From contig JAHLKI010000007.1 of the NCBI GenBank assembly GCA_025602905.1, positions 1 through 64,000 of the forward strand: a DNA stretch of 64,000 bases, written 5' to 3'. The number at the start of each line of letters is the position of its first letter. The stretch's first letter is position 1. Below the pieces are notes generated by a model, which saw only the letters and a list, made by a program, of their open reading frames with translations, searched no databases and was not told the DNA's origin. The stretch comes from Phlyctochytrium arcticum (Eukaryota; Chytridiomycota; Chytridiomycetes; Chytridiales; Chytridiaceae). Both the position numbers and the translations under genes were made by a program. Positions 9,380-19,624 of the stretch are shown here, in pieces.

Positions 9380-11507
9380 ATGATTTCACTCACAACAACC
9401 ACACGAACACCGACGACGACGACTACTACTATGCGCATGAATCAACTCACTTGTACTTCACGCGCCGCAAACATGAGTGGGTCGGGACCAACAGGTATGT
9501 ACAGCTGCGCACCAGCTCGACCACCGACGAACGACACATACTGATATGTGCTTTTCCGCATTTGCAGACCAACGGAGCTTTTCGACCACGCTTTCACCCT
9601 CTACAAAACGCCGGGCCTCCTCATCTTCTACTGAGCTGCCCTTAGAAAAGTGTCGACGCCTATCAACCCCGGCACTGCCATCAAGATCGCAACAGTGCAA
9701 GATCAGGGTATTCCCGGCAAAGTCCCTTTCCACTTCCACAAGTTCCCACGTCCTCCCCGAGGCTGCTCAGACTCCTCGCGAGCACCACCGTATCGAGGCG
9801 CGTCGAAAGCTCGACTTGCAAACATCTGTCACCCCATCCCCTGCTCCGACACCTCCTCGCAGCAGCAAGGCCACCTCCAAAGCATCGAAAGCAAAGCAGG
9901 AAGCTAGGGAAGGACCCATCTTATTGCTGGAAAGTGCAGATCTTTGGAATCAGTTCCATACTGTCGGCAATGGTAAGCTGATTGCGCAGTCGTTGGAGCC
10001 CTCTGGTTTGTGAGTACTAAACACGTTATTTCCAATTTCTCTAGAAATGATTATTACCAAGAATGGACGATGCCTTTTCCCCATCCTCCGCTTCCAACCT
10101 GTGGGCCTGAATCCATCAACCAAATACTCAATCGCCATCGACGTTGTTCAAACCGTCCCAAATCGATTCAAATACAAGCATGGCAAATGGGTTCCACAAC
10201 CACTGGACGATCACCGCCAAGGCCATTCACGACGCATGGAACCCGTTGGTGGACTTTACATGCACCCCGACTCCCCCCAATCCGGCGCGCAATGGATGAA
10301 GAAACCAGTGTCTTTTGCCAAAGTCAAACTCACCAACAAGTTTGAGCACCCTGCACCAAACTTTGCTCGCACCACTACTATATGCAGCAGCGCGTCATCG
10401 GCCACGTCGACGAGCAAGAGGTTGCCTTCATCCCCACCCTCCTCTGTTTCACCACCGTCCCACTCCACGTCTCGCAAAGACCATCTCCCATCGACACATT
10501 TCTGCCTGGCTTCTTTCAATCAGTATCAACCCCGCGTCCACCTCATTCGTCACGACGGCAAACGCGAAACGTCCCGCACAACCTTTCTTTACGAGCAAAC
10601 AACATTCGTTGCCGTCACCCACTATCAGAGTCTTGACGTCAACAACCTCAAAAAGAACTTTAACCCCCACGCCAAAGGGTTCAAAGATCAGGATACGCGG
10701 ATTGCTGTTAGTCGCATCAGTCGCTCAAACAGCTTCCACGCGGTTGCTGCCGCTACCACTGGTACCCCATCCGAAGTTTGTTCCGCCAGCGATGGTGAAG
10801 TCCCAACAACGGTGAACCGGCAGATGTCTTTGAAATGTGAAGTGGAAGAAAAGATTCCCGTCCGCACTTTCCGGGCAGCAGCTACTCGCCGACCGGTCAA
10901 ATACCGCGACATGGATAGTGAATCCGACCAAGAATCTGACGATGGGCCCGCGAACGACTACCTTTCTGAAGAAGATGATGGCGGAATGGATGTTGACGGA
11001 TTCTCCAACTCTCCCACTCCATCCACCTCCACCCTCGGCAACACTGACGCGCGCTCAACCTCCTCAACCTCATCTACCCCGGAGCCCCACTCAAACAATC
11101 CAACATCACACAGCCAATCCCCGTGTCCCCCTTCATCCCCTCTTCAAGTCCTCTCGTTCTGCTGCTCTCAAATTCTCGATTCGGGAGTCGACCTCTCAAC
11201 TAGTCCAACCCAAATCCTTCTACCCTCCTTATCAGCATCATCACAACCTCGCTTCTACGATGACGCCAATGATGACGACTTTGATAATGATGAAGATGAT
11301 AATGAAGAGGACACCAGTGTCTCTGAACTCCGCTCCCTTCTCAAATCTTACCAACGGGAATGCCATGTTCTGCGTCAAACCCTGCAACAGCAACAACAAG
11401 AACCAATTGTGGGCCCATGCCAACTCCCTCCCGCCTCGACCCTCTTGAATTCTGTTGCTGGTCCACGAGCGGCGTACCAGGCACCCCCCAAGCGGAGATT
11501 GCTATAG
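9380..11507 (+). CDS. T-box family transcription factor
   Basis: Three exons: 9380-9494, 9568-9972 and 10045-11507; the introns are 73 and 72 nt; 660 residues. The T-box DNA-binding domain spans about residues 157-388. Visible signatures are LWNQFHTVGN joined over intron 2 to EMIITKNGRCLFP, then GLNPSTKYSIAIDVV, RFKYKHGKW, MHPDSPQSGAQWMKKPVSF, KVKLTNK, NQYQPRVHLIRH, FVAVTHYQS and NPHAKGFKD. A Ser/Pro-rich insertion of about 50 residues (about 275-325) separates KLTNK from the NQYQPRVH strand. The N-terminus is Thr/Ser/Pro-rich. The C-terminus has two acidic stretches and a Gln-rich end, consistent with a transcription regulator. T-box genes are known from animals, filastereans, ichthyosporeans and some early fungi such as Spizellomyces. 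The orthology group (Brachyury-like or other) cannot be fixed by eye. Confidence 0.93.
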
Positions 11508-12651
11508 AACATTGAGACATTTTTTTTGCATATACACTTCATCTTCATCCCGTCCTTGTAACTTACATTTTGAGACTTTTTTTTGATATGACAATTTTGT
11601 TTGATTTGCTATTTTACACTCTAGTACATGTAGAGTACATTGTCTTGAATATCACAATCTGATACGCATCCGATTATATCGTCTCCTCAGCAAACAATTC
11701 TATTCTACTACCGCTGTTATTTCATATCCAATCGATAGAGACCGGTATACGTTAGTGGTCGGAAAACGAATGCTTCCCGAATTCCAGCTGATTACTCTTT
11801 ACGCACAATACTGCCATGTCACGATTCGAAAGAATGTTGGAAAACACAGGTGCTGGAACCTCGTCATTACAGCAATCTCTCTGATGCTACTTTCTGGTCC
11901 TGGTCCCAGATATGCCGAAAGAATTTTGAGTATAAATCTCCTTTCCTAAAGAAGTGGTTTTCCTCCGCCAATCACTATTCGCTCAATGCTTCAGTCCATT
12001 AGGCTAATCTAATGGTTTTTGGGTGGTATAGTTTACTTAAAAGCGTATTTTGAGGGTGCCCAAGTGCCGGGATGCTATTCATTCACATAAGTCAAATCCC
12101 GAATTGTGGGCTTCCCGATATTTTTCTTTTATCCTATCCCGTGGAATAAATTTTGAAAGCCCAAACTTGCTTGATGCTACGGTAGAATTTTTCCCGGTTT
12201 GTTTTTCGGACTGCTCATAAAATCTTTGTTTTGGTAAAAGGGCCGAATACTACATAGAAGTTTCAGAGTATTTGTGATTGCCGGCTGTACTTTCAGTCCA
12301 AAATAGACATTTCGATCGTAAATAATGCCCTTGGAGTAAGAATCTGGACGAGCCCACACCGCATAATAACGACAATGACCATGGATTCCGGTTTTAGCAA
12401 GTTTAATTTTACCTTCTCCGGCATCCACAAACTGGGTATTTCCCCTGGTATTCCCCGCCATTGGGGGTCAATATTACCTTTTGATTGATATAGACCAGCG
12501 GGCATTAGTGATTCTGAATATAGATGTTGTTGTTGAGGCCGCATCGTCGGTACAGCGACAATTCTAAAACAATGAGTGGGGGAGTAGCATCTCTTTAAAT
12601 GCAGAAAGGATAGCTTCAATCACTCTGTTAGAAAAAATTGTAATTACAGCC
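11508..12651. other. intergenic between T-box gene and 7TM array
   Basis: The T-rich stretch just after the T-box stop is a likely 3' UTR. Two overlapping minus-strand frames at 12177-12619 have uneven composition and no recognisable domain. Nothing else is supported. Confidence 0.5.
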
Positions 12652-13096
12652 ATGCGTTCAGTAGATGACCCTTTCTGCGTATATAGCATCGTTAATGGCA
12701 CCGAGGTCATTTCCTACACCGGATATCTGAGTAGACTCGATGCTCCCGAGGACGCATGCATGGGAGTCAACATTCGGGGCCTCAATTCGGCGCTGACTAT
12801 CCTGGGCCTGCTATTTGGCTTTGCAGGGATTTATTTCGCTTCAAAGTTCCTCAAGGAACGTCGAACAGTGTACAATATGGTGTTGATCGATGCAAGATGC
12901 ACGACGCGCAGCCTCAGCAGTGAGGGACGGGGCCGTCCAGAAGTTGAGCACAGCAAATGGCCAGAGTACTTCCGGGTCCGCTCCAATGGAGAGCATGACT
13001 AAACAGAGCACCTTAAACTTGACCCCAGCAAATGCCCGGAGTATGATCCAGAGTAAGGGCACCATCAATGAGAAGCAATACTTCAGCAAACTGTAA
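12652..13096 (+). pseudogene. 7TM family pseudogene with internal deletion
   Basis: Residues 1-79 match exon 1 of the 7TM array genes (MRSVDDPFCVY, the NGTEVISYTGYLS glycosylation region, first membrane segment, then RRTVYNMVL). At about 12884-12892 the sequence jumps directly to the family's C-terminal tail (M-Q-D-A-R-R-A-A-S, compare MQKARRAAS in intact copies) in a different frame, and this tail continues to a stop at 13096. Membrane segments 2 to 7 and the intron are missing. The result is a frameshifting deletion of about 0.6-0.7 kb. Its sequence differs from both A and B subfamilies, so it is the remnant of a third, older member at the edge of the array. Confidence 0.8.
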
Positions 13097-13331
13097 ACAT
13101 CTATAGTATCAATGGGAACTTGTGAGCTGGGGTAGTTTTCTCTAATGATTAGCTTGGCGCATTGGGCCTGACGAAACAGAGTTTGATTGATAGGGCGCCC
13201 CTAGAGGAAGGGTGCGTCACTTGCTTGCTACACTGCTAAGTCTTCATCGTGGTGCAGTGACATTGGTCGGGAAATGTTCTGATCCCACAGAAGCTGGTGG
13301 GTTTAATTTTGTGCTATGAAGTGTAATCAAT
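13097..13331. other. intergenic, nothing recognised
   Basis: This is a short spacer after the 7TM pseudogene. No feature is seen. Confidence 0.4.
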
Positions 13332-14405
13332 TTACGGGGTATTGTGGACTAAATTGGCTATCCTAACAATTATACGCTTCGGTTCCCGAGTACTAAGGGC
13401 CTCCGCAGGCGGTACACTTGTGGACGTACTTGCAGTGGGATCCGGCGCTGCAGCCAGAGTCGGAGTTCCACGGAAAGCAAGGACCGCGAGGGCCCCCAGA
13501 AGCGCGGCGATCCAGCTGATTGGCGTGGCGGAGTTTGGGGATGGACAAGTCATCGTCGTTTGGGGCGGGGTCGGCCGCGATGGTTCCGAGAATGTAATCG
13601 TTTGCCTGAACTTCGAGGAAGTCGACCCAATCGTGGTAGTCCTTGACGGGTGCAGTGAGCTCCGATGCGGTCGACCACGCCATAGTCTTGCTTTTGGGGG
13701 GTGCCATAGCAGCCTGCGGGAACGTACTGATTGGTGTGCGCCAACCAGTAGGCGAGGGCTGGGAGTTTCCGGTCGGTGCAAGACTGGTGAACGCTTTGGG
13801 CCCATTCACGCTTGTGCAACGTGAAAATGTTGGCAGCGGCAGCACGCTGGCCGCGAAGGGGGGCGATCGGGTGGATGCGTGAGTCCAATCCCATCGGTCG
13901 AAACTCGAACATAGGACGTTTGGCAGGTTGGGTTCCGCCTCCGCCAGCATCTGCAGGACCTTCTTCTCCGGCAGCGGCTTGCAGGGTGAAACGTTCCTGG
14001 TCAACGCTGGCCCAAAATCTGTCGGCATGAGCGGGGTCGACGGGCCGTTTCCTCGGGTTGGGAGCAGCACCCGCGGTACCGGAACCGAGAGCGGGGTCGG
14101 CAGGGTTGTGACCGGCTGGTTTTTCGGGGGCACTACTAGCATCTTTGGTAAGGTCGCTCTCCCTTCAGGGTCTTTGTCGCCCTCGGCGCGTTTCCCGCCT
14201 GCAAGGGGGTCCACGGAGCCGGGCGATCCAGCCCGCCAGAATACTGGGGAGCAGGGGCGGATCCAGGGCCCGGAGGGCAGCAATTGCCTCCTTCGTGGGT
14301 AATGCCTCCACTTTCGGCTTCGGCACCAATCCGGCCAGCAATAGCCACGGCTTGAGCGGCGGGACCGTTGGCGGTAAGGTCAGGCGTAGTAGCATTGTTA
14401 GACAT
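13332..14405 (-). pseudogene. decayed retroelement gag-like segment with zinc knuckle
   Basis: Protein-like sequence is spread over three minus-strand frames. A start M-S-N-N-A-T at 14405 runs to a stop near 14136. A second frame, open from about 14164 to 13550, carries a Pro/Ala-rich stretch, then RFWASVDQERF, FEFRPMGLDSRIHP, NIFTLHKREWAQS and LAYWLAHTNQY. A third frame (about 13640-13393) gives DYHDWVDFL, then CFPWNSDSGC, HCKYVHKCTACGG. The last part resembles the C-terminal Cys/His cluster of gag-like proteins of DIRS-type or related fungal retroelements (recalled, not searched). Frame jumps imply decay, though introns cannot be excluded. No reverse transcriptase or recombinase is present nearby. 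It is GC-richer than its neighbours. Confidence 0.5.
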
Positions 14406-15505
14406 AACCCAAAAGAGGAAACACAATTATAAGAGCAAGAGAAACAGCAATCTTTGTAAGTGAGCGATTTCTGGCGAGTACAGTAGACTCTAATTCCAAC
14501 GGAGAGAACGGCGGGGGGCCGCCCGTTTCTTCCTCCGGTGCTGCGGCCAGAAATCACGTGCTTGCTCGCCCATTGGCCTGGATAAAGGCTAAGAACGTTG
14601 TTACCGCGTTATCAGACTACAAACTTTCTTCTTTTTAAAGCTCCTTTTCAAAGGTTCACTGCTGTTGAATGTATGGATTCTCGCTCTATCTCCTGCAATA
14701 TCGGATGTGCGGGTGGTGTTGGAGATACTAGACCAGGCCTTTGGGGTAATCCTCTGTGTAATACTCGTAGCCAGGAAATGAGTCTGCCAATGAAACCATA
14801 TTATCGGGCAGGGTAACTTCCGGGGGTACCGGGGGGGTATAGGCTCTACCGGAATTGAGTGAAGCCGACCCCGATGTTTATGTTTTTTTTTACCCAGACC
14901 GGCGATCTGGTAAAGCAAACATCGCAGCCGATACACTTATGGTAACTGACTCCAATAACCAAACTGAACGATGCAAATTTGCGGGCGTAATGGTTTCCAC
15001 CTTTTAATAATTTTAATAATAGTTCTCCAAGAGGGAAGTCTGAGTTACCGGGATGTGAAGTGTCCGGCCAGATAGAGTCCGCTGAGGAAGGTTTTTTTTT
15101 CTTATATATGGAAACGCTCGGACTGAACAAACTGCCTCCTGAAGTATTGGAGAACGTTTTGCCCCTGATTTGCGTTTTTGTCACGAACCATTTCTTTGTT
15201 GAAGAAGGATTACATGCAATAACATTTAGGGGTGGTGTGATGGTTTAAAAATAGGCTTACTGAGTCCACATACTTCTTAAACAATAGTATAATACTCATT
15301 CGTAACAACAATATTCAGAAGTCCCGAGAGTATGGCTATCAGTTCTTGAAAGGTTACCAGAAAATAACCGGAAGTCGCCCAAAATACCGACTCATGAAAG
15401 CACACTATTTTACAGAAGTTGTCCTTTGCACGAAATTTTCACTTAAAGAACCGTTCAGGCTGAAGAAATTGCCTTCTTCAAGTATTAACAATCATCTTGC
15501 TCCCG
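14406..15505. other. intergenic, upstream region of 7TM gene B1
   Basis: From about 15172 the sequence matches the upstream regions of B2 (from about 26572) and B3 (from about 33598): CACGAACCATTT, then TAACATTTAGGGGTGGTG, TGATGGTTTAAA and CCACATACTTCTTAAACAAT. This is the shared B-gene promoter region. Before that nothing is recognised. Confidence 0.55.
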
Positions 15506-16731
15506 ATGCGAATAGTAGACGATCCATTTTGCGTGTATACTGATGTCAATGGGACCGAAGTCATCTCCTACACTGGCCATCTAAGCAAACTTGATACGCC
15601 AAATGATGCTTGCAAGGGATTCAACCTCAGGAGCGTCAATACCATATTGATAACGATTGGTTTGATACTCGGATGCGTGGGAGTTTACATTGCTCTTGGA
15701 TTCCTCAAAAACCGAAGAACCCCGTACAACATGGTGTTGGTAGCGACACCCGTTCTTATGATCATAGGCCTCATCATTGAAGTTTGGGGCGCTGCAAGTT
15801 TCTTTCAATTCGCAGGGCAACCATGGGTGGGACACTTACCAAAATGTAAGAAGCTCATTGAGTTCATCCTCCTCGAAATCAGCTAACACATACCCCGACA
15901 GTGTTTTATTTTTCAGGAGTATGCGGTGATGTTTTTATGCAAGGTTTTCGCATCGAGTTTATCCTAATTGGTGCGGGCAAATCCCGTAACTGGAAGAAAT
16001 ACTGCTCCTGGGTAGCGGCGGCTCTGGGTACTGTGTGTGGGATCCTGTTTTTTACCTGCCTGATGATAGGCCTCGTCAAGGGGGTTGACGCACAGCCAAT
16101 TGGATTCGTATTTCCTTATGCAGCTTGGCTACTTTCCGCCGCCATCATTGACACAATTTTGAGCATTTGGATCTTAAGCATCACAGCCAGCCAAGCACTT
16201 CTTCTCAGCAAGTACCCCCAACTCACAATGATCTCTGTAAAGGCATTTGCACGACAAAACAACTTTGCCGCTGTGGGACAACTGATAGCCGATATACTTT
16301 TGTTAAGCACTTACATCATTCGCAATTCGGTTGCCGATATGGGCTACACGTTTAGCTATATCGCCATCCTGGGTCTGCCTTTGAAGGTGCTGATGCTGCT
16401 GTTCTCCATCACAGTCATGCAAAAGGCCCGTCGCGCAGCTTCGGAAGCACGGGAGTATAGTTCCGCACAAGGAAGATCAGGTGGCACTGCATCCCGATCC
16501 CAAAACCGCTCCCATTTCTCTCCAACCGGCACAAGGAGCGAGAGGCTACTTCCAAGCACGAGCACAACGGTAGTCAATTCCGGTGGCAGTCCAAGTTTGA
16601 CCCTCAAACCTACTGACAATACCAAGACTAAAGGTGCCCCCAGGATATCTTTGGATTTAGAAAAGACGTTCTCTGATGCAGCACCCCCAAGCTCCATGTT
16701 CTCTTTCCTGACATCTTTTCTAAGATCGTAG
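15506..16731 (+). CDS. 7TM receptor-like protein, subfamily B, gene B1
   Basis: Exons are 15506-15845 and 15902-16731 with a 56-nt intron; 389 residues. The acceptor at 15901 is chosen because it restores the frame as L-F-Y-F-S-G-V-C-G; a later CAG would create a stop. The N-terminus (1-45) has an N-G-T sequon at residue 15 and two cysteines. Hydrophobic segments fall at about 46-67, 76-98, 115-138, 150-173, 182-205, 235-255 and 263-285. A tail of about 100 residues is rich in Ser and Thr and starts with the basic KARRAA. The best conserved blocks are QGFRIEFILIGAG (segment 3) and AFARQNN plus YIIRNSVADMGYTFSY (segments 6-7). Odd number of segments, outside-type N-terminus and phosphorylatable tail suggest a receptor, but no known GPCR family motif is recognised. 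The 5' part is unique to B1; the 3' part is almost identical to B2. Confidence 0.85.
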
Positions 16732-18125
16732 ATTCGAATCTTTACTTCCCACGCCCGCATTAGCCTCCTTCCATCTACCCTCTTCATCCACATCCCTCAT
16801 ACATCCTCCTCATACACCGCCAATCCACGAAAGAGTCATATATACTTTTAGCCATAATTTCATGCCTGCGAGTAGTTTTGTTATATTCGAAGCCAACCAA
16901 TACGATGAATCTACTGCGCACTTTTCAAGTTTTTTTCCCAATGATTTCCCAGATATCAAACTGGACGAACGTAACTGCTGTTAGTTATAGCGCGGTGGGG
17001 AAAGCCTTGACGGTCTCATAGTGTAGCGAGGAAATCTTTTCAAAATGCATCGAGCAAGGACTGTTTTTCTTTCAGCGGAATGAAAAGTTCCGCACGCATC
17101 TGTCATGAGATGTTTTTACGTGGATAATGTCCAAAATTAGGCTACAAGCCGACATTTGGACTTTTTGCTGTCGTAAGGACAAAGCTAGGGCGTCGTAAGG
17201 ACAAACCGGTCGCGCAGCCACGCAAGTCGTATGGACAATCCACTAGCGCAGCGCATCATAAGGAAACTCCGACGAAAGAACCATCACTCTGCGACAACGT
17301 TTCCCCAGAATTCCCTCACAACATGCCCCCCAAAAAGCCGAAAGGCACTACTCCAAATTATGTCACTGGAAGAAATGAACCGGCTGTTACTAGCTTCTCT
17401 CTCTCGTCTTGGCCGATTTGATGGCAGACGCGGAGGACCTTGAGGCAAGTTGTAATTCCATTCAAGTTTCGCCAGGTCAATCCAGGTCAATCCTCAACTG
17501 CCACCGAGAGGCGGAGGAAGTTGAGATGAGTGGCAACTTGCCTCAAGTTCGTTCAGACCAACCCATCGGACCCCCATCTCAATCATCATTGAGATGAGTG
17601 AACCACGGGCACCCAATTAAGCATATCCCTAGATCGCTACCCCCTACAAATGACACTAGACCCTTGCATCAGGAAACGGCAATCACAAGTATAGATGGTA
17701 ATCCCCAAGGGGCTTTTGTAGAGTACCACATCGGCCCCCACAGGATTTGTGAAGTCACGGAGAGGGTACCGCATCTCATTAGGCAGCAATGTCATTGCAG
17801 TCAGCCAAAGGATCGACATTGTAAAGGCAAAGCTCATTTTTGCCCTCACCAGTGTAAATGGAAGCGTTCAAATTGACAGCCAACCAATGACCAGATATAC
17901 GTACTGTAGAATGTCTACTAGATCGAAAGATATGTAAATGGTTGCTTATACTCTTTGGATGCTTTGATCGCCCTTCTATCCCAATTTCTTATAATTATCT
18001 TGTGTTGCGATCTTCCATTCAATCTGTGCATGCTCTCGATCTCAAATGAACCTTGCCATAAATAACGTTTGCCACGGGTACTTGAGTTTTGACTGTTTTT
18101 AAATGTCTGCCACGTAATAAACCAA

Positions 18126-18203
18126 CTTCTCCTCCCCTTTTCTCCCTTTTTCTCCCTCTCCCTCTCTCCTCCTTCCTTTTTCTCTCTCTCTTCTCTCTTC
18201 TTC
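18126..18203 (+). repeat. 78-nt polypyrimidine tract upstream of A1
   Basis: The run contains only C and T on this strand and lies about 250-320 bp before the A1 start. Such tracts can exclude nucleosomes or form triplex structures. It is absent upstream of A2, A3, A4 and A6 and is repeated upstream of A5. Confidence 0.8.
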
Positions 18204-18248
18204 GGCTCACGCCAGAAAAAAGTCCAAATATAGGAGTATAGCCCAAAA

Positions 18249-18258
18249 TTAGCGCTAA
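18249..18258. promoter_or_regulatory. TTAGCGCTAA palindrome upstream of A1
   Basis: A perfect 10-bp palindrome preceded by CAAAA lies about 200 bp before the start codon. It recurs upstream of each A gene (20482-20491 for A2, and at the equivalent places for A3-A6). A second conserved motif, CTTTAAGTTGCGCTTAA, lies at 18322-18338 (A1) and 20524-20540 (A2), 119-127 bp before the ATG. Conservation between the diverged A1-type and A2-type promoters suggests binding sites. Confidence 0.55.
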
Positions 18259-18394
18259 CCTGATAAGGTTTGCAAATACCTGATAAATTCTGAATAAATT
18301 CTGAAAACCTTACTAATTTTACTTTAAGTTGCGCTTAACGTCGCCCGTCTTAGATGTTGGAATTTCAGCTCCATTTCAGCTCCATCAGGCCCCG

Positions 18395-18416
18395 TACATA
18401 AAGAAGACTGATGATG
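18395..18416 (+). promoter_or_regulatory. conserved TACATAAAG core promoter element of A1
   Basis: TACATAAAGAAGACTGATG starts 54 bp before the ATG and is kept unchanged at 53 bp before A2 while surrounding bases differ. The TACATAAAG part resembles a TATA element. Copies lie at 20590, 22783, 24976, 29807 and 32002. Confidence 0.55.
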
Positions 18417-18448
18417 GTCAATTTCCGCTCAGCATTTCCCAATTCACA

Positions 18449-19624
18449 ATGCGTTCTGTAGACGATCCTTTCTGCGTGTACGCGAACATCAATGGCACCG
18501 AAGTCATATCTTACACCGGATATCTCAGCAAACTGGATACTGCGGAGGAAGCCTGTAATGGAATCAATATACGAGGACTCAACAGTGCCTTGGTTGTTTT
18601 CGGGATGTTGGTAGCATTTCGAGCCATTTACGGGGCATTGGGCTTCTTGAAAAATCGAAAGACCTCGTATAACTTGGTACTGCTCGCATCACCCATCCTG
18701 ATGCTCGCGGGCCTTGTGATTGAGCTGGCCGGAACTGCAAGCTATTTTCAATTTGGTGGAAGCCCTTGGCTGGGGCATGCTCCTAAATGTAAGGAATATT
18801 TTTTCGTTTCTGGTAGCGGGAAGAAATTCTAACTCTTTGGTGGGACAGTTTTCTATTTCGCGGGAGTGTGTGGTGTCGCCTATATGCAAGGATTCCGGAT
18901 TGAGTTTATCCTGATCGGTGCTGGTAAACCTCGTCGGTGGAAGAAATACTACAACTGGGCGGTTACGGGCATTGGCATTTTGTGTGGGCTCACCTTTGTA
19001 ATTTGCGTAATGATTGGCCTGACAAAAGGGGTGGATGCGCAGCCTCTTCCGTTTGTCTATCCATATGCCTTTTGGCTCCTTTTCATCGCTGCTGTTGACA
19101 CATTTCTCAGCATTTGGATACTACGCATAACCGCCAGTCAGGCGTTACTTCTCAGCAGGTACCCGGAACTAACCAGTATCTCCGTGGGTGCCTTTGCCCG
19201 CCAAAACAACATTGCCGCAGTTGGACAGCTTATTGCCGATGTCGTTCTACTTGGAACCTACATCATTCGCAATTCGGTTGCTGATATGGGATACACGTTT
19301 AGCTACGTATCCATCTTTGGGCTTCCTCTGCAACTTCTCATGCTTATGTTTTCCATCACGGTCATGCAGAAAGCCCGTCGCGCAGCCGCCACAGGCCAGG
19401 AGCAATTCGGATCGTTGCATACCAGCAAGTCGGCTGCTGCCAGCAATGCGGCTGAAACAGTTGCAAACAGATCATTTTCGGCTGCTATAGACAAAAGGCC
19501 GCACGACAAACTTAACCCAAGCGCTACGCTGACATTGCCCTCAAGGGACATATCCACAGCACCACCAGCTGCGCTCAAGGAAACCGATATTGATCAGGCC
19601 GTTCAAGCTAGTAGAGTAAATTAG
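18449..19624 (+). CDS. 7TM receptor-like protein, subfamily A, gene A1
   Basis: Exons are 18449-18788 and 18849-19624 (60-nt intron); 371 residues. The start is placed at MRSVDDPFCVY, conserved in all members, although the frame is open 40 codons further up. It has the same 7TM layout as subfamily B: N-G-T sequon at residue 15, segment 3 with QGFRIEFILIGAG, then KPRRWKKYYNW, AFARQNNIAAVG and YIIRNSVADMGYTFSY. The tail is shorter (about 86 residues) and of different sequence from B, ending KETDIDQAVQASRVN. Compared with A2-A4 its exon 1 differs at many positions (for example ANINGTEVISYTG against TNINGTEVISYIG), while exon 2 encodes the same protein as A2 and A3. Confidence 0.85.

Larger units (their letters stand above)
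16732..18448. other. B1-A1 spacer
   Basis: No gene is called. Contents: three GTCGTAAGGACAA-like repeats (17172-17240), inverted repeats around 17436-17600 (CTTGAGGCAAGTT with AACTTGCCTCAAG; CATCTCAAT with ATTGAGATG), a 78-nt pure pyrimidine tract at 18126-18203, and the A-gene promoter motifs. Short frames (for example 17231-17443) lack any domain. The whole spacer is repeated at 28145-29860; the one difference I noticed is a C missing from the run at 17661-17663. Confidence 0.6.

Noticed and set aside
10315..11448. Several open frames overlapping T-box exon 3
   Set aside because: Shadow frames in Ser/Pro-rich and acidic coding sequence; the T-box frame explains the region.
13928..14302. 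Plus-strand open frame of 124 codons
   Set aside because: Gly/Ser-rich shadow frame of the GC-rich gag-like segment on the other strand.
15902..15930. Alternative acceptor (TTTTTCAG) for the B1 intron
   Set aside because: It would create a stop codon; the CAG ending at 15901 keeps the frame and matches the junction in all A and B genes.
17231..17937. Short open frames in the B1-A1 spacer as extra genes
   Set aside because: No domain, direct and inverted repeats run through them; conservation with 28644-29349 only reflects the recent duplication.
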